This document shows, in pieces, positions 1 through 11,618 of a stretch of DNA of 64,000 nt. The stretch covers positions 861,336-925,335 of the forward strand of contig JAKSZT010017954.1 of the NCBI GenBank assembly GCA_026826555.1, read 5' to 3'. The notes under the pieces are model-generated. The model made no database searches, was not told the DNA's origin, and saw only the letters and a program-made list of their open reading frames with translations. Made by a program: the position numbers and the translations under genes. How positions within the stretch are numbered: position 1 is the stretch's first letter; each line of letters opens with the position of its first letter. The stretch is from Tolypeutes matacus. Taxonomy: Eukaryota; Chordata; Mammalia; Cingulata; Chlamyphoridae.

Positions 1-116
1 GCTCTTTCCTCCGCCACGGGACGAGGGCTGCGGAGAGCACCGCCGCTCGCCTGCCGAAGGTCCGCGCGCCCAGGCGGGGCTCCGCCCTGCGCCCTGGCCC
101 CGCCCCCGGCTCTCAC

Positions 117-520
117 CACTCCTCCATCGCGCTTGGCCAGCACCACGGTGCGGTCAGGATCCCGCAGCCAGCTGTGGTAGCGGCTGGGAAGGTAGTCGAG
201 GCCACCGTAGATGCCCCCCGAGATGGCCAGCACCTCCTCAAACTCCCGTTCCGTGGCCACCACGAAGTCCAGCCGCTCGGCCTCAGCCTCGGGCCCCGAT
301 CCGCAGCTGGCCTTGGCGCCCAGGGACGTGGCCTCGGTCTCAGTCCCCGACTCGGCCCCCATCGGATCAGCCTCAGTCTCCTGCCCCGATCCGGGCCTGG
401 CCCTAGCCCCTGACCCCTGTAGCCGGCTCTGCGAGCTCGGCTCGGCGTCCGGTGCAGCCTCCTTCTCGGGCTTAGGGACCTGGGAGGTGGCGACGCCACT
501 GCCGGCTTCCAGCTTCATCA
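117..520 (-). CDS. NAT16: NAT16, first coding exon (gene continues off the left edge)
   Basis: The ATG is at 518-516, preceded by a good acceptor (ctgcag, 526-521). The exon runs 134 whole codons to a GTGAGA donor at 116-111, so the next intron is phase 0. The first ~80 residues are a low-complexity acidic, Gly/Ser/Glu/Ala-rich leader. The GNAT domain follows, beginning LDFVVATEREFEEVLAISGG and running to the RDPDRTVVLAKRDGG segment. This matches the start of probable N-acetyltransferase 16, a GNAT-fold enzyme related to fish histidine N-acetyltransferases; its mammalian substrate is less certain. The acetyl-CoA-binding part and the C-terminus lie outside the window. Gene order (NAT16, MOGAT3, PLOD3, ZNHIT1) supports orthology to human 7q22.1. 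No frame break is seen in this exon. Confidence 0.93.
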
Positions 521-526
521 CTGCAG

Positions 527-3180
527 AAAAGAGAGAAGCCAGTGCGGGCATCAGAGCCCCCCGTTTCCACAGCTGGCCCCCATACACAGCCCCTTCCTAC
601 ACAAACACTCCTTCTCTTCTGCCCTCCACCCTAGGAGTGAAGACTCCCCAACTACCCTCACTACAAAAGTAATCGCCCAAGTTACCTCCCCACATGCAAG
701 AGACACCTCCTTCCCCTCGCCAGCTCCCAGCCTTCCCACCCCTGCCTGCTCAGCTCCTCAACCTCATAGGCTCAGGAGCCCTCAGGGAGAGCCCCAGACA
801 CTGGCCCCAAAACTCCTCCAGGCCCAGTCAGCTCCCAGCGATTCAGACAAAGGAAAGAAGGTCCTTGGAAGGAAAGGAAGTAAAAACTGCAGCGACACCC
901 CCTCAAGGGCCCCACGGCCTGTCCAAGATCTCTGTGAGGTCAACGTGAGAAAGAAACTCTCATCAGCAGCACTCCCCTACCAGAAGGCTACCCAGGGAAA
1001 AGCATAGGGTCCAAACTCCCTCCCCCTTTCCTGTGCCTGCCACTTCTCAGTCCAGATCTCCTCCATTTTTCTGCCTTCCCCTCCCTGACTTTGTCTAAGA
1101 CAAGCCAAAGGAGGGACAGAGGGGCAGCTCCATGAGAACCTTTCAGGCCGTTCCTCCCATGCCAGCCAAAGCCACCCCTTCCTTCCTCCTTCTTGAGCCT
1201 GTTCTCTCATCCCCACAGGGAGACTCGGCTCCACATCAGGGTCAGGGGCTAATTTTGAAAAGGGGAGCCAAGGGGGTTCTGTTGGAGCCCCAGCAAGTAA
1301 AGCATCCACCAAGCTCCCTCTTCTCCTCTCCACTTCCCCTCCCCTCCTCCTCCAGTGCTTTCTTTCTTTTTAAAAAAGCTCTTCCTGTAATTCTTGCCCC
1401 ATGTCCCACTCAGATTCCCCCACCTTTCCAATTACTCAAAGTTTCCTTTGGGTTCATTTTCCTATGGGTCAGGGGCCCCTTTGGCCTGTAGCTCTTTTAT
1501 TTGTCTTGCCCAGAGACAGGGCCAAAGAGAAAACTCTGTATTTCCAAATGTCCCCAAACCAACCACATGAGCCATTCAAATAAACTTCCCTCTCTCAACC
1601 AATCTCAGTACTTCCCTCACATACTCTCAATAAGTCTCATTAGCCCACATCCCAGGGGACACTCTGTTGGGGTGATATTGACTTGGCTGGACTTTTTGTT
1701 TTTGTTTTTGTTTTCTTTTACAAGAACGCTACTTAGATTTGAGGGAGGGCGTCAGAGGGGGCACCAAGAGGTGGTTTGGGGATGGTGTGAGCGTCCATGA
1801 CATAAACATAAACGTAGCTTAAGTAAACACAGCACTTGCTGTGATGAGCTTCAAATCAAGGGCTCCACCTCCCCCCTTCTTTTCAATCCAGTCCTAGACT
1901 CAGGCTCACCCAGGTGATGTGGCGACATCACCCAGTATGTGGCGTTGGGCCAGCATGCTCAGGGGACAGTGGGAAGCACAGGCTCAGAGGATTTTTGAGC
2001 CTCTGCTTGGGCCATTAGAGATCCTCAGGTTCAACCCATTCCTTTCACAGTGAGGAAATTGAGGCCCAAGGAGGTTAAGTCCCTTGTCCAAGGTGAAAGA
2101 CCTTGGGCAGAGCCAGATTAAAAGTTCAATGTTCCTGCCTCCCAGACCAGTGGGGGTTCTTCTTTTTGGTGTATGTAGATCTCCAAACCCAGCTTGAGGA
2201 GCAAGGGCAGGAACTCCTGGGTCTCTGACAGGAGCCAAAAGTCCTAGGTGGGCTAAGCTGACTCAGAAGCCAAGAAGGGATTGCTGGAAGAACTTCCTCT
2301 GCCCTCCCCACACAGTCAGTAAATTTAGGCCAGCACACAGGCCTCCAAGCCCAGGACCAGCCACCAGGCCACCAGACTTCTGGCACCAGGCTCGAGGATC
2401 CGTGGGTCCCAGAGATAAGCAGGTTAGCTTTTGGCTCCCGACAGTATCTCCAGGAAACCTCACCGGTTGTCCGTGGGCCCCAGGAAAATACAGCCAATGA
2501 TGACTTCAGCAACTCCAGGCAGCCAGCAACCTGGAATGCATCCCACTAATTCAAGAAATTCTACTCCAGCTCCCCTCCCTGGCTTTCAGGATGGGAAGAC
2601 TATTTCCAAAGGGTGTTTCTATATTTCAGGATTCTTTGGAAGAGGGGGTGGTACCCAGGGTGACATGGAAGAAGGGAGAGTTTGCCAGCTCAACCGCATC
2701 TTTTCTTCCCAAGCACTCCTCTACTCCCATTCCACTTTTGGGGGGCATAAGCTCGGGTTCCAAGGTCCTTTAAGTCTGGGGAAGATGGGCAGGAACAAGG
2801 AAGATCAGGGATTCCAGGTGAAGCCAAAGCAGTGGGCTGTCCCCACACCCCCTGCTCCACAGTCTGGCGGTTTCTTCCCCGGCTCCAGCGCAGAGCCTTC
2901 AGCCTGGTTCCTGGGAACGTGAAGGACCATAGGTGTCCAGGCAGAGGCAGCCCCGTTTTTCCTGGGCACTGTGGGAGCAGTGGTCCCGGCATCTCCTGGA
3001 CCAGGGTCCGGGAAGAGGGTCTGCGTTTTCCTCCCCATCCCTAGCCCCACGCTCTTGCGTCCATTCTTTCAATCTCATAAATATGAATGATCCCTCAAGG
3101 GGCGATGGTTGGAGCCATCGCTAGGCATGCTGGGAGACCGCCCCCCACCCTCCCACGCTCCCCACTCCCACCGCATCTCA
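527..3180 (-). other. NAT16 upstream intron / 5' region, no coding exon seen
   Basis: Sequence between the first NAT16 coding exon and the CpG-rich block. It is C/T-rich on the plus strand with no conserved reading frame. It contains a T-rich (TTTTTG)n run near 1695-1720 and a MIR-like core near 2020-2130. It is probably intron, because NAT16 needs a 5' non-coding exon upstream of the acceptor at 526-521. Confidence 0.5.
2020..2130 (+). repeat. MIR-like SINE relic
   Basis: The segment has the typical MIR core order: a tract like 'cacagtgaggaaattgaggcccaaggagg', then 'ttaagtcccttgtccaaggt'. It is diverged and lacks clear ends or target duplications. Confidence 0.6.
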
Positions 3181-3189
3181 CACACCTGA

Positions 3190-4970
3190 AATATTGATGC
3201 CCTTGAGGCCAGCAGCTTCTCGGAGCTGGGGGAGGGAAGAGAAGGAGGGAAGGGAGCAGAGACGTGGAGAGGCGGAGACAAAGGGAAGGCAGCTACACAA
3301 AGCGCCCCAAGACGAGAGCGAAAAGGACGGGAACGGAGGCGGAGAGGAGACAAAGGCGGACGGGGAGATGCGGGGCCGCAGGAGTGGGAGCGCGAGGACG
3401 CTCCGGCACCGAGTCACAGACATCGACACCTCGTGACTCCGGGCCCAGCAGATGCCAAAAAAAGTCCTCGCCTGCAGCCCCTCCCCAGGGGGATCAGAAA
3501 TAGAAAGCGGCGTGACACACCCCCCTCTCCCTGATGTGTGTGGCGCGGGGAGCGGTCAAGGGGAGGAGAAACGGTGGAAGAGGCCACAAGGAGGTGGGCT
3601 GGGCTGCAAGGCCCCAGGGACAGAGGCAGGGGGTCACAGCCTGGGACAAGCGGCCTGCGGCCCGTCTCGCTGGTGAGGGTCCTCCCTGCGCCTCTTTCCC
3701 GGGTTGGGGGAGGCGGGGGAGGGCAGGAAGGAAGCAGGCGGGAGGGAGGTTCTGCAGGGAGTGTCTACCTGGCCGGGGTCCCCCGGGACCCGGGAAAGCG
3801 CCTCTAGACTCCTGGGGCGAGTCTCCGTCTGGTATCTAGGTCACCGGGCTGGGCGGGGCCGGGACGCAGGGGGCACCGCCGCCTCCTTCCTCTGGCCAAG
3901 CTTGGCCTCTGCCGCCCCCACCCGCCGCGCCGCAGCGCGCCGACCCCCGGCCCGCAGGCCCGGCGCCCCCTACCTCGCTGGAGCCGGAGTCTCTCGGGTC
4001 ACACGGGGATGACTCGCAGGCGCCCGGCCCTACCCTGAGTTCCGCGGCGAAGCCTGGGTCTGCGCGGTGGCTCAGTTCCGCGCGCGGACTCCCGCGCCAG
4101 GGCCCGGGTGCTGGCGGTACTGGTGGATCCCGCCGAGACGCTCGGGCTCGGCGGGGGCGGCGGCTCCGAGGGGCGGAGACCCCCGCGACGCGGAGGAAAC
4201 CCGGGACGGATCTGGAGCGGACTCTGGGCCAGCTGGGGGCTGGTGCTGGGGGCTGCGCGACCCCGGCGGTGGGCGCAGCAGGTGGCCTTCGAGTCGTGCG
4301 GGCGAGACTCCGCCCCCGTTGTCCCGGCTGGGGAGCTGGAGGGGGCTTCCCTCAGCACCGCCATCCCTAGTCTGGGAGTCCCCACCGCCCCCCGAAGTCC
4401 CCCTCTCCTCGGGGATGCCCTCCTCGCCGCCATCCCCCTCGCTCTGGCCACAAGATCAGTAAGAGCCTCTGAAAGGGGGGCTCGGAGCCAATGGCCGGGG
4501 GTGACCCGCTCAGAGCAACTGACGGAGGAAATCGGAAACCGGAGAAGACAGGGAAATGAAGAGACACCTAGAGAGAGAGAGAAGCAGTGAGGCTGAAAGG
4601 AGCGGAGCGAGAAGGCAAAGGACCGCTCAGTCTTCCCCACCGCTCCCCGGGGCCCCAAAGCAGCCTCGCCCGCCCGGGGTGCACAGGTCCCCCAGCTCAC
4701 ACTCACCCTGCTCTCTCGCGGCCACCAGGGAGCAAGAGCCCCGCTGGGAAGCGCAGGAAGAACAACTGCCTGGTCCACCCGCATATTCCCGAGCCCACCC
4801 ACACAGACCCCTGCACACTCCGGAGGAGCTGCGCCCACCTGGCCCACTTGCTAGGCAGTGGGTAGAGGGAAGGATGGCAGGGAGAGTGAGGGCAGGGACC
4901 TGCGGTCTCGGTGGCTGGAGTGCCGACCCTGACCTTAAAGAACCGGTGGCCTGGACTCTCACCTCCCAGC
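3190..4970 (-). promoter_or_regulatory. CpG-rich block, probable NAT16 promoter and 5' non-coding exon(s)
   Basis: From about 3.2 to 5.0 kb the sequence is strongly GC- and CpG-rich, unlike its flanks. On the minus strand several good donor sites lie in it and could end untranslated first exons of NAT16: CGAG|GTAGGG with exon edge at 3974, CAGG|GTGAGT with edge at 4707, and GGGAG|GTGAGA near 4965. I cannot choose between them without transcript data. Long open frames here on both strands are what GC-rich DNA gives by chance. Confidence 0.55.
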
Positions 4971-5816
4971 GGCTCTCTCCCCCACCTATGAAGTGAAATG
5001 TACCTGCTGGTCCTCCCCGGTAAGGACCCACGGGAAGTGGTGAACAACCTGAAAGCACTTTAGTAACTGTAAATTGTTCTAGAATGGAGGGAATGTCTAA
5101 GGGCCACTGAGGATGAGACCCTGCCCTTGTCTCCCCCCAGGGTCTGCCCAGCTCTCAGGCTCCCTTCTTCCCCCCAAAGTTTCTCTCTCAGCTATCTCAT
5201 TTCATTTGTGTACTTTCCAAGGTGATAATTCCAAAATCTTGGTGGACTGACCCCATTGTGCTAATGTGATAAGAGGGAGGACCATATTCCCAAACTTTGC
5301 CAGGATTAAAGGGATGTATCAAGAGAGGAATCTAGGCCCAGGTAGGCCAAAAAAGTCACTGACAAGTCACTCAACCTCTTTTGATAGGATTTTCCCTTGC
5401 ATTAGGGAGTTTTGATACTGCTAGCTTACTGTCCATCTCACAAAGCTGCAGTTAAAATGAAAAGAGCTCAATTGCAGAAAAGCACTTCAAAAAGTTAAAG
5501 GTGTTCCAGAAAGAAGTCACCAGTGGTCCAAGGCAGATGCAATCAGTCACATCCTAGTCCTGCCCCTTGCACTAGAAGCCTCCCCTTCTGCTGCCAGAAA
5601 CTCTGATTGCTCCAACACTCACCCACTTCCAGTTCCCCCAGCTAATCAGAACTGAAAGTTCCCTAAAGTCCCAATTCCCTCCTGTGCAGGCCACACAGAA
5701 ATAAGATGTCACCCTAAATCCTGCTTCCAGACCGCTCATCGGGCCAGTTGGAAGGCTTCTCTTTCTGATTTCACCATTCTCAGCATCCTGCCATCCTGAC
5801 TGCCTTGGGGATACAG

Positions 5817-5850
5817 GGTGGTGATGGTGGTGGTGATGGTGGTGGTGGGG
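5817..5850 (+). repeat. (GGTGAT/GGTGGT)n simple repeat
   Basis: Short tandem repeat of GGTGGTGAT units. It creates a spurious His-rich open frame on the opposite strand. Confidence 0.9.
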
Positions 5851-6844
5851 AGGAGTTAAAGGGTACATTAGTCAACTGGCTGTCCCAGAAAGAATGAACA
5901 AGTGGCTTTCAGCACCCTAAGTGCCCAGAGGATGCCAGGGAGGCGAGAGTTACTGTCACTGGGTGGGGGGTGGGAAAATATACTCTTCTGGTTTGCAGGC
6001 CTGGGTTCCAGGACCACCCTATACACACTCCTGATGGTGACGTGCCATGAGTTTCAGAATCGTCTAGAATGTTTACAAAGCACTTTGGCTTGATCCTCAC
6101 ACCATGGTAGGGGCATGGGTGGGATTGAAGAAAGTGCGTTCTGAGAGGTTCTGTGCTTGGGCTGTGACTCAGGTCCCACTGCCCTCTTAAGTTGCAGATG
6201 TACAGGGAGGGTCAAAAGAGACAAGCCATGAGAAAGGACTTTGAGAGCTATGGAGCCCCATACGAATGCCAATCCCTATTGTTAATAATGGATCTGGCCT
6301 TTAATTACTCAGAATTTTATCAAGTCTGTTTGGGAAACTTGCCTTTGGGTCTTAAGTGTTTGGCTTTTACCTGTGATGCTGGCTTGTGCTTTTGCCCTCT
6401 CAGTCTGGGCCAAGTATGCCTTATTATCCCCAGGGTGGCGGGATTACTTCCAGGTGACCCTTTGGCCTGCTCTCTGCAGCAGTGCCCTACCCACCCCCCT
6501 CTGGTGCCCCCACCCCTTCCGCACAAGGGGCCACCTTGAATCTTCAGCTCTGACTTTCTGATCGTCTCTGTACCCCGGGATTCTGGCCATCAGGACTTCC
6601 TCTTCCTGAGTTTGGGTTTTGAGTGTCCTCCTGTGATTCCTTTCCTCCCTCTGGCTCTCCCGCTGGGGGACCAAGGCTGAGTCCTCTGCCCTCCCCCTTA
6701 CCCATTGTCTGCCTCTCCTCATCCACATCTTGGCCACTCCCTGATCTAAGAGTCAAGTCTTGACCTCCCAGGCTCTCTCCAGGTATGTGCAGAACTTTGG
6801 CATTTAGATGACAGCAGGGAAGCAATAGATGAGAACATGCATTA

Positions 6845-6965
6845 CCAGACCTGAGCTGGACACTTCCTAGGCTTCATGCCATTCAATCTTCATAACCAGT
6901 TCATTTGGCAGAGAAGGAAAGAGAACAAAATTCAAAGGAATTAAGTGATTGGCCCAAGTCATAAA
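6845..6965 (+). repeat. MIR-like SINE relic
   Basis: Diverged match to the MIR core and tail order ('attcaatcttcataacc', 'ttaagtgattggcccaag'). No target duplication is visible. Confidence 0.55.
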
Positions 6966-7369
6966 GCCAGAGTGCCTAAAAGCCTTACTCAGAATCATAG
7001 CACGTGAAGGAATCATACAGATCATCCCAGAAGGCAGGGGTTTCAGTGGCCATACACTCGCTGCTGACTCCCCAAGTCCTGGTTTCCCCATCTGTAAAGA
7101 GGGCATAGCACCTAACTTCCAGGAAGGCTGAAATAAGATGATGTATGTGAAGTGTCAAGCACAACATAGAAATTCAATTAACGCTAGGTATCAGCATTTA
7201 GCCAACTGGAGCAGCAATTCTCAAATGGGGTGGATTACAGCTTTTACACTGGAATTCAGGCACAACTGGAAGCCTCTCTTGTTTATTCTGCAGCCAGGAC
7301 AGTCAAACTCTAGGCACACTTGCTGGAGCTTCCTGAATCTCAATGTGTGACAGGGGTAGAAAGGTGAAA

Positions 7370-7500
7370 GACCATTGGACTTGACTATGTGCTTTAGACA
7401 GCATCAGAGTTATCTTTATACCTCTAGTACTTTGTTCCATTTTAGCCCATAGTACATGCTCAATAACTGTGTTCTGAATGAATGAATGACTCCAATCTAC
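7370..7500 (+). repeat. L2/MIR 3'-end-like relic
   Basis: Ends in the 'catgctcaataactg...gaatgaatgaatga' tail typical of old L2/MIR 3' ends. Confidence 0.5.
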
Positions 7501-7869
7501 TTCTGCAGAGGAGGAAAGTGAAACCAGACTGATCATTTATCTAAGGTCTCTAAGTTGGTTAGAGGTAAAACTAGTCTCCTGGTATTCTAATCCCAAGCCA
7601 ATGTGCATCCTGGCCTCACACTACATGTCTAAAGGTCAGGTGTGACTCTTTGGCTTGAAGTATCTGAAATTTCACATCTCTTCTCCTCCAACCAATAGAT
7701 TCCTCTCTCCGGGTCACATAAGCCATCACCTGCAATAACGTCTGTTCATTAATTCAGCAAGCAGTAGTGTTATTTCCAATGAGCCTGAGTGATTCCAATT
7801 CTGCTCTTCAGGAGCTCAGTCTAGCAGGCCATTAGAAACAAAAACAATCTAAGCCACGTAATAAAATTA

Positions 7870-8100
7870 TTTTACCAAAAAAAGCCACACTTTTATTCTG
7901 GAGAATATCTAACATACAGAAACATAGAGGGAATGGTGTAATGATGCTCCATGAACCTGTCATCAGCTTCGACAATTATCAACTCTTGACCAGTGTTGTT
8001 TCGTCTATACCCCGAGCTACTCCACCCACCTTCCTGAATATTTTGAAACAAGTTCTGGACATCATATCAGTTCATTGGCAAATACCTCTGTGTTTAGCTC
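7870..8100 (-). repeat. Old L1 3'-end-like segment
   Basis: Resembles old L1 3' ends seen elsewhere in mammals, with segments such as 'acagaaacatagagggaatggt' shortened here. No open frame and no duplications. Orientation is inferred from composition only. Confidence 0.35.
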
Positions 8101-8209
8101 TAAATCTGTCTTAATCTGCTAGATTTGGGGGTAATTTGTTACACAGTAATAGGTTACTAATACAGTTGACATGTATTTTAAGTTTCTTTTAATCTATAGG
8201 TTTCCCCTC

Positions 8210-9152
8210 TGTTTTAGTTTCCTGGGCTGCTCAAGCAAATATGAAAGGCATTGGGTTAAACAATGGGAATTTATTAGTTCATGGTTTTTAGATTAGGAAA
8301 AAGTCCAAAATCAAGGCATCACCAAGGCGATGCCTTCTCCCTGAAGACTGTGGTGTTCTGGGGCTGGCTGCTGGTGATCCCTGGTCCTTAGCTTGTCACA
8401 TGGCAAGACCCATGGTGGTCTCTCCTGGCCTCTCCCTTCTCTTCCCAGTTCCCTTGACCTTCAGCTTCTGGCTGTTTCCTGTGGCTTTCTCTCTCTGCCT
8501 GACCTTCATTCTGATTAAAGAGACTCCAGGAATAGGATTAAGACCCATCCTGGGGGGCGGATGTGGCTCAAATGGTTGGGCGTCCATCTCCCATATGGAG
8601 GGACCTGGGTTCAATCCCCAGGACCTCCCGGTAAAATAAAGAAAAATATAGAAGGCGTGAGGGCCGCCAGGCCCCGTGAGCGGGCGTGCCAGGCCCTGTG
8701 TGTGAGTGCACCGCCAAGCCACACAGCAAGATGATGACATAACAGGAGAGTGACACAAGGGAGATCCAAGACGAGACGTGCTGAAAAACCAAGAACTAAA
8801 GTAGTGCAGGTGGTAGTACTCCTCTCTCCCACATCGGAGGTTCCCAGGATCGAATCCCGGTGAAGACAGGAGGAGAAGGATGAGAAGAGAGGGCAGGAAA
8901 CAGACACAGAGAATTGCCCAGCGAATGGACACAAAAACAGCAAAAACGGGGGGTGGGGTGGTTAAAATGGGTAAAAGTAAATAAATAAATAAATCTTCAA
9001 AAAAAAAAGACCCATCCTGATTGAGCTGGGCCACACCTTAACTGGAGTAGCCTCATCAAAAGGTCCTACTTACAATGGGTTCACACCCACAGGAATGGAT
9101 TTAGTTTAAGAACATTTTTTTCTGGGGGTACATACAGCTCCAAATTATCACA
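8210..9152 (-). mobile_element. Solo-LTR-like element interrupted by a SINE
   Basis: Begins TGTTTTAG and ends ATCACA (TG...CA), with near-identical 5-bp flanks ccctc (8205-8209) and ccttc (9153-9157). About 475 bp remain after removing the SINE at 8553-9007 and one copy of its duplication. The AATAAA-like signal and polarity suggest minus-strand sense. It resembles two further TG...CA elements in this window in layout but not closely in sequence. The class is inferred from ends only; there is no internal gene. Confidence 0.5.
8553..9007 (+). mobile_element. DAS-type SINE, long dimer-like form
   Basis: A tRNA-like head ('gcggatgtggctcaaatggt', then a GGTTCAATCCC B box near 8609) is followed by a body with a second B-box-like unit near 8850, an AAAT run and poly(A). 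A 12-bp target duplication agacccatcctg flanks it at 8541-8552 and 9008-9019. It sits inside the LTR-like element at 8210-9152, so it is younger than that element. Confidence 0.9.
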
Positions 9153-9289
9153 CCTTCCATCTCTGGTTTTGCAACTTACATGTTGAAGAAATGAGATTGT
9201 TCATCCTGTACATTTTCTACCATCTAGATTTTGCTGATTGCATCCCCATGATGTAGTTTAACACACCCCTCTCCTCTGCATGGCTTGTA

Positions 9290-9430
9290 GATTGGTAGTT
9301 GGACCTATTGGCCTTATCCAATATGGTAGCCATTAGCATTATGTGGCTACTGAGCATTTGAAATGTGGCTAGTGCAACTAAGAGATTGAATTTAAAAATT
9401 AATTTAATTTTTAATTCATTTAAATGTTTA
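9290..9430. mobile_element. hAT-type MITE fragment (GCCACATGTGGC family)
   Basis: Contains the 'ccaatatggtagccattagc' end and the AT-rich centre (tttaaaaattaatttaattt) of a common palindromic mammalian DNA element. The same element flanks the 10.8-kb insertion at 45.09-55.85 kb. Only about half of it is present. Confidence 0.55.
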
Positions 9431-9571
9431 AAATGGATACTCAATTCAGTTATTGGGGAAAACTCCCTGGGACGGCGAGGAAGGGAAGGGTCTCAGGTGG
9501 AGGGAAGAACTTGAGCACAGCTTGGCTTTGGAAAAACAAACAGTTTAGAGTTGCATTAAAGGTGGGCTGTG

Positions 9572-9768
9572 GGGAAGCGGCTGTGGCTCAATCAGTAGGG
9601 CTCCCATTTACCATATGGGAGGCCCCGGGTTTGGTTCCCGGGGCCTCCTGGTGAAGGCAAGCCCGCCGGCACGGCGCGGTTAGCTGACCCAGCGAGCACA
9701 AGCAGCAAGGGGGGGATAAATGAATAAATAAATAAAATCTTTAAAAAAAAAATAAAAATAAAAAAAAA
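9572..9768 (+). mobile_element. DAS-type SINE, short GC-rich form
   Basis: tRNA-derived head (gggaagcggctgtggctcaa; B box ggtttggttccc), GC-rich middle, then aaataaataaataaa and an A-rich tail. Flanked by a perfect 15-bp duplication taaaggtgggctgtg (9557-9571 and 9769-9783). Confidence 0.95.
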
Positions 9769-9783
9769 TAAAGGTGGGCTGTG

Positions 9784-10947
9784 CCTTGGACCGGTAGGCA
9801 GGGGTTGACCAACCAGCGAACAGTTTTAAGCAGAAGAGTGACAGATTTGCCTTGTGAGTAGAGAGAGCTCCCCGGTGGCCACAGTGAGGACTGCACAGAG
9901 GGAACAAGCCCTGAGGCGAGGCGATGAGCTAAGCTAATAATGCTCTTTGAGTTCATGTATTTATAAATTAGGCTTTCCAGATTGCCAGGAGAAATCAGTG
10001 TTGGGGCTTATTATTCAGCTACACGGAAGAAGAGATGGTACAAGGAAGCCCAGGCCCCTGGAAACAAAACAGAAGCTCAGGGCCCTTCAGGACACAGTCT
10101 GGGCTCTCATGACCCACCTTCTCTGTGCACCTGGCATTTGCACTTCCTCAAAGAAAAGAGCCCTTGGGGAATGTTTGTCACCACCCCAAACTGAACATTC
10201 TCTCAGGGTGGAGGCAGCCTCAAGCTCATGGCTTGCCCAGAAGATAGTACCATGTGTGAATTAGAGAAAGGCACCCTTTCTTCTCATGGTGAACACAGCC
10301 TGCACTGGGGTGTATGGCTCTGTGAGGGGAGCCTCTACTCCCCCACACTCCCAGCTGGGCATCCTCACGTGGGGCACCAGCTGCAAGCTCCACCTGCAGG
10401 CTTCCCTCTGCTCTGGCCTGGGGGGGTGGGGTGCTCTTTTTGTTTAGCACTTCCCACCACGACACGGTCACAGTGCACAAATGAACGAGACACACATCCT
10501 GCCCTTAACATTGGCTTTTACACGGGAAAAACGGAATACCATACGATAAAATGTAATAGGCCATCTGTCGTTGTCACAAAATCACTGGTGACACGTGTTA
10601 CACACATGTAAAAGGAATCCCTGTGATGTGGTCATGGTTGGGCAAAGATTTTGTGGGAAAGAGGTAGACGAGACACTAGTGACTGTAGCTGACACTTATT
10701 GACTACTCTGCCAGGCTCCATGCTGAGCATTTTGTAGATGTATCTCATTCAAAGCTTGAGGCAATGATTCTATGATGTCCGTGGTGACTGAGGCTTAGAG
10801 AAGTGACATGAGCTGGACAAGTCCATGTCTCACAAGTGGTGAATATGGGCAACTGAGCTGCAACAATGGAAGGAATTCCAAGGATGGTGGGTAAAACGCG
10901 GATTGGGAGGGAGGGCTGAGTTAGAGATGGTTGGGAAGCTAGGCTGC
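9784..10947. other. Intergenic, MIR relic only
   Basis: No gene is recognised. A MIR-like core lies at about 10680-10845 (plus strand; 'tgccaggctccatgctgagc' and 'ttagagaagtgacatgagct'). Confidence 0.55.
10680..10845 (+). repeat. MIR SINE relic
   Basis: Fairly complete MIR order: 'cttattgactactctgccag', 'gctgagcattttgtagatgt', then 'gaggcttagagaagtgac' and a tail. Confidence 0.65.
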
Positions 10948-11618
10948 TGTAGCAGTCTGGTATTATTTACGAATTCCAAAAATAGATATTGGATTATGTT
11001 TGTAAATTGATCTGTTCCTCTGGGTACATTATATTGTATTGGATTCAGAGGTTTCACTCTTACTTGAGTTGCGATTAGGGCTTTGATTGGGCTACATCAG
11101 TGGGATGTCAAGAACCCACCCCTTTGGTGGGTGGGGACTCACAGAGAAAACTAAAAGGCGGAGGAGTTAGTTGGAGTTTTAATGCTGGAGCCCCAGGAAG
11201 TAAATACACAGAGAAGCAGATATGTGAGGAAGGAGAGAAGGCTCCATTAGACACGGCAGAGGCCCTGGGAAGAGAGATGAGCCATTAGCCTGATAGTCCA
11301 CAGCTGGCCTTGTGGAGAGAGTAGAGCAGCTGAGCCCGGAGAGAAATGAGCCCCGGGAGAGAGATGAGACTTGTCCCTGCCTACAGCTGATTTTGGAAGA
11401 AGCTGAGACCATGGAGCCTTAAGAGGAAGAGGAAGGCTGGACCCTTGCAGATGCCAGCAGCCATCTTGCTCCAGCAGGTGGCAATAGTCTTTGGGGAGGG
11501 AAGTAACTTACACTTTATGGCCTGGTAACTGTAAGCTTCTACCACAAATAAATACCCTTTATAAAAGCCAACAGATTTCTGGTATTTTTCATCAGCACCC
11601 CTTTGGCTGACTAATGCA
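10948..11618 (+). mobile_element. Solo-LTR-like element, copy 1 of a 0.65-kb family
   Basis: 671 bp beginning TGTAGCAGTCTGG and ending CTGACTAATGCA, with 5-bp flanks gctgc/gctgg. The terminal dinucleotides TG...CA, an AATAAA near the right end and the short flanking duplication are LTR features. It is homologous along its length, in opposite orientation, to 20475-21129. No gag/pol is attached. Confidence 0.65.

Larger units (their letters stand above)
4975..8209. other. Intergenic, no gene seen
   Basis: AT-content rises to background and no conserved frame is visible. A GGT/GAT-rich simple repeat lies at 5817-5850. MIR- and L2-like relics lie at about 6845-6965 and 7370-7500, and an L1 3'-end-like segment at about 7870-8100. 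Confidence 0.6.

Noticed and set aside
1..116. VGF coding sequence at the left edge
   Set aside because: The edge sequence is the NAT16 intron after the donor at 116-111; VGF lies further left in the human order.
3999..4847. 282-codon minus-strand frame at 4.0-4.8 kb
   Set aside because: Ser/Arg/Pro-rich, no recognisable domain, lies in the CpG-rich NAT16 upstream block; most likely chance.
5572..5868. His-rich minus-strand frame
   Set aside because: The His run is the reverse complement of the GGT/GAT simple repeat; no gene context.
9572..9768. Possible tRNA gene
   Set aside because: A and B boxes are present, but the unit has an AAAT/poly(A) tail and target duplications and recurs many times, so it is a tRNA-derived SINE.
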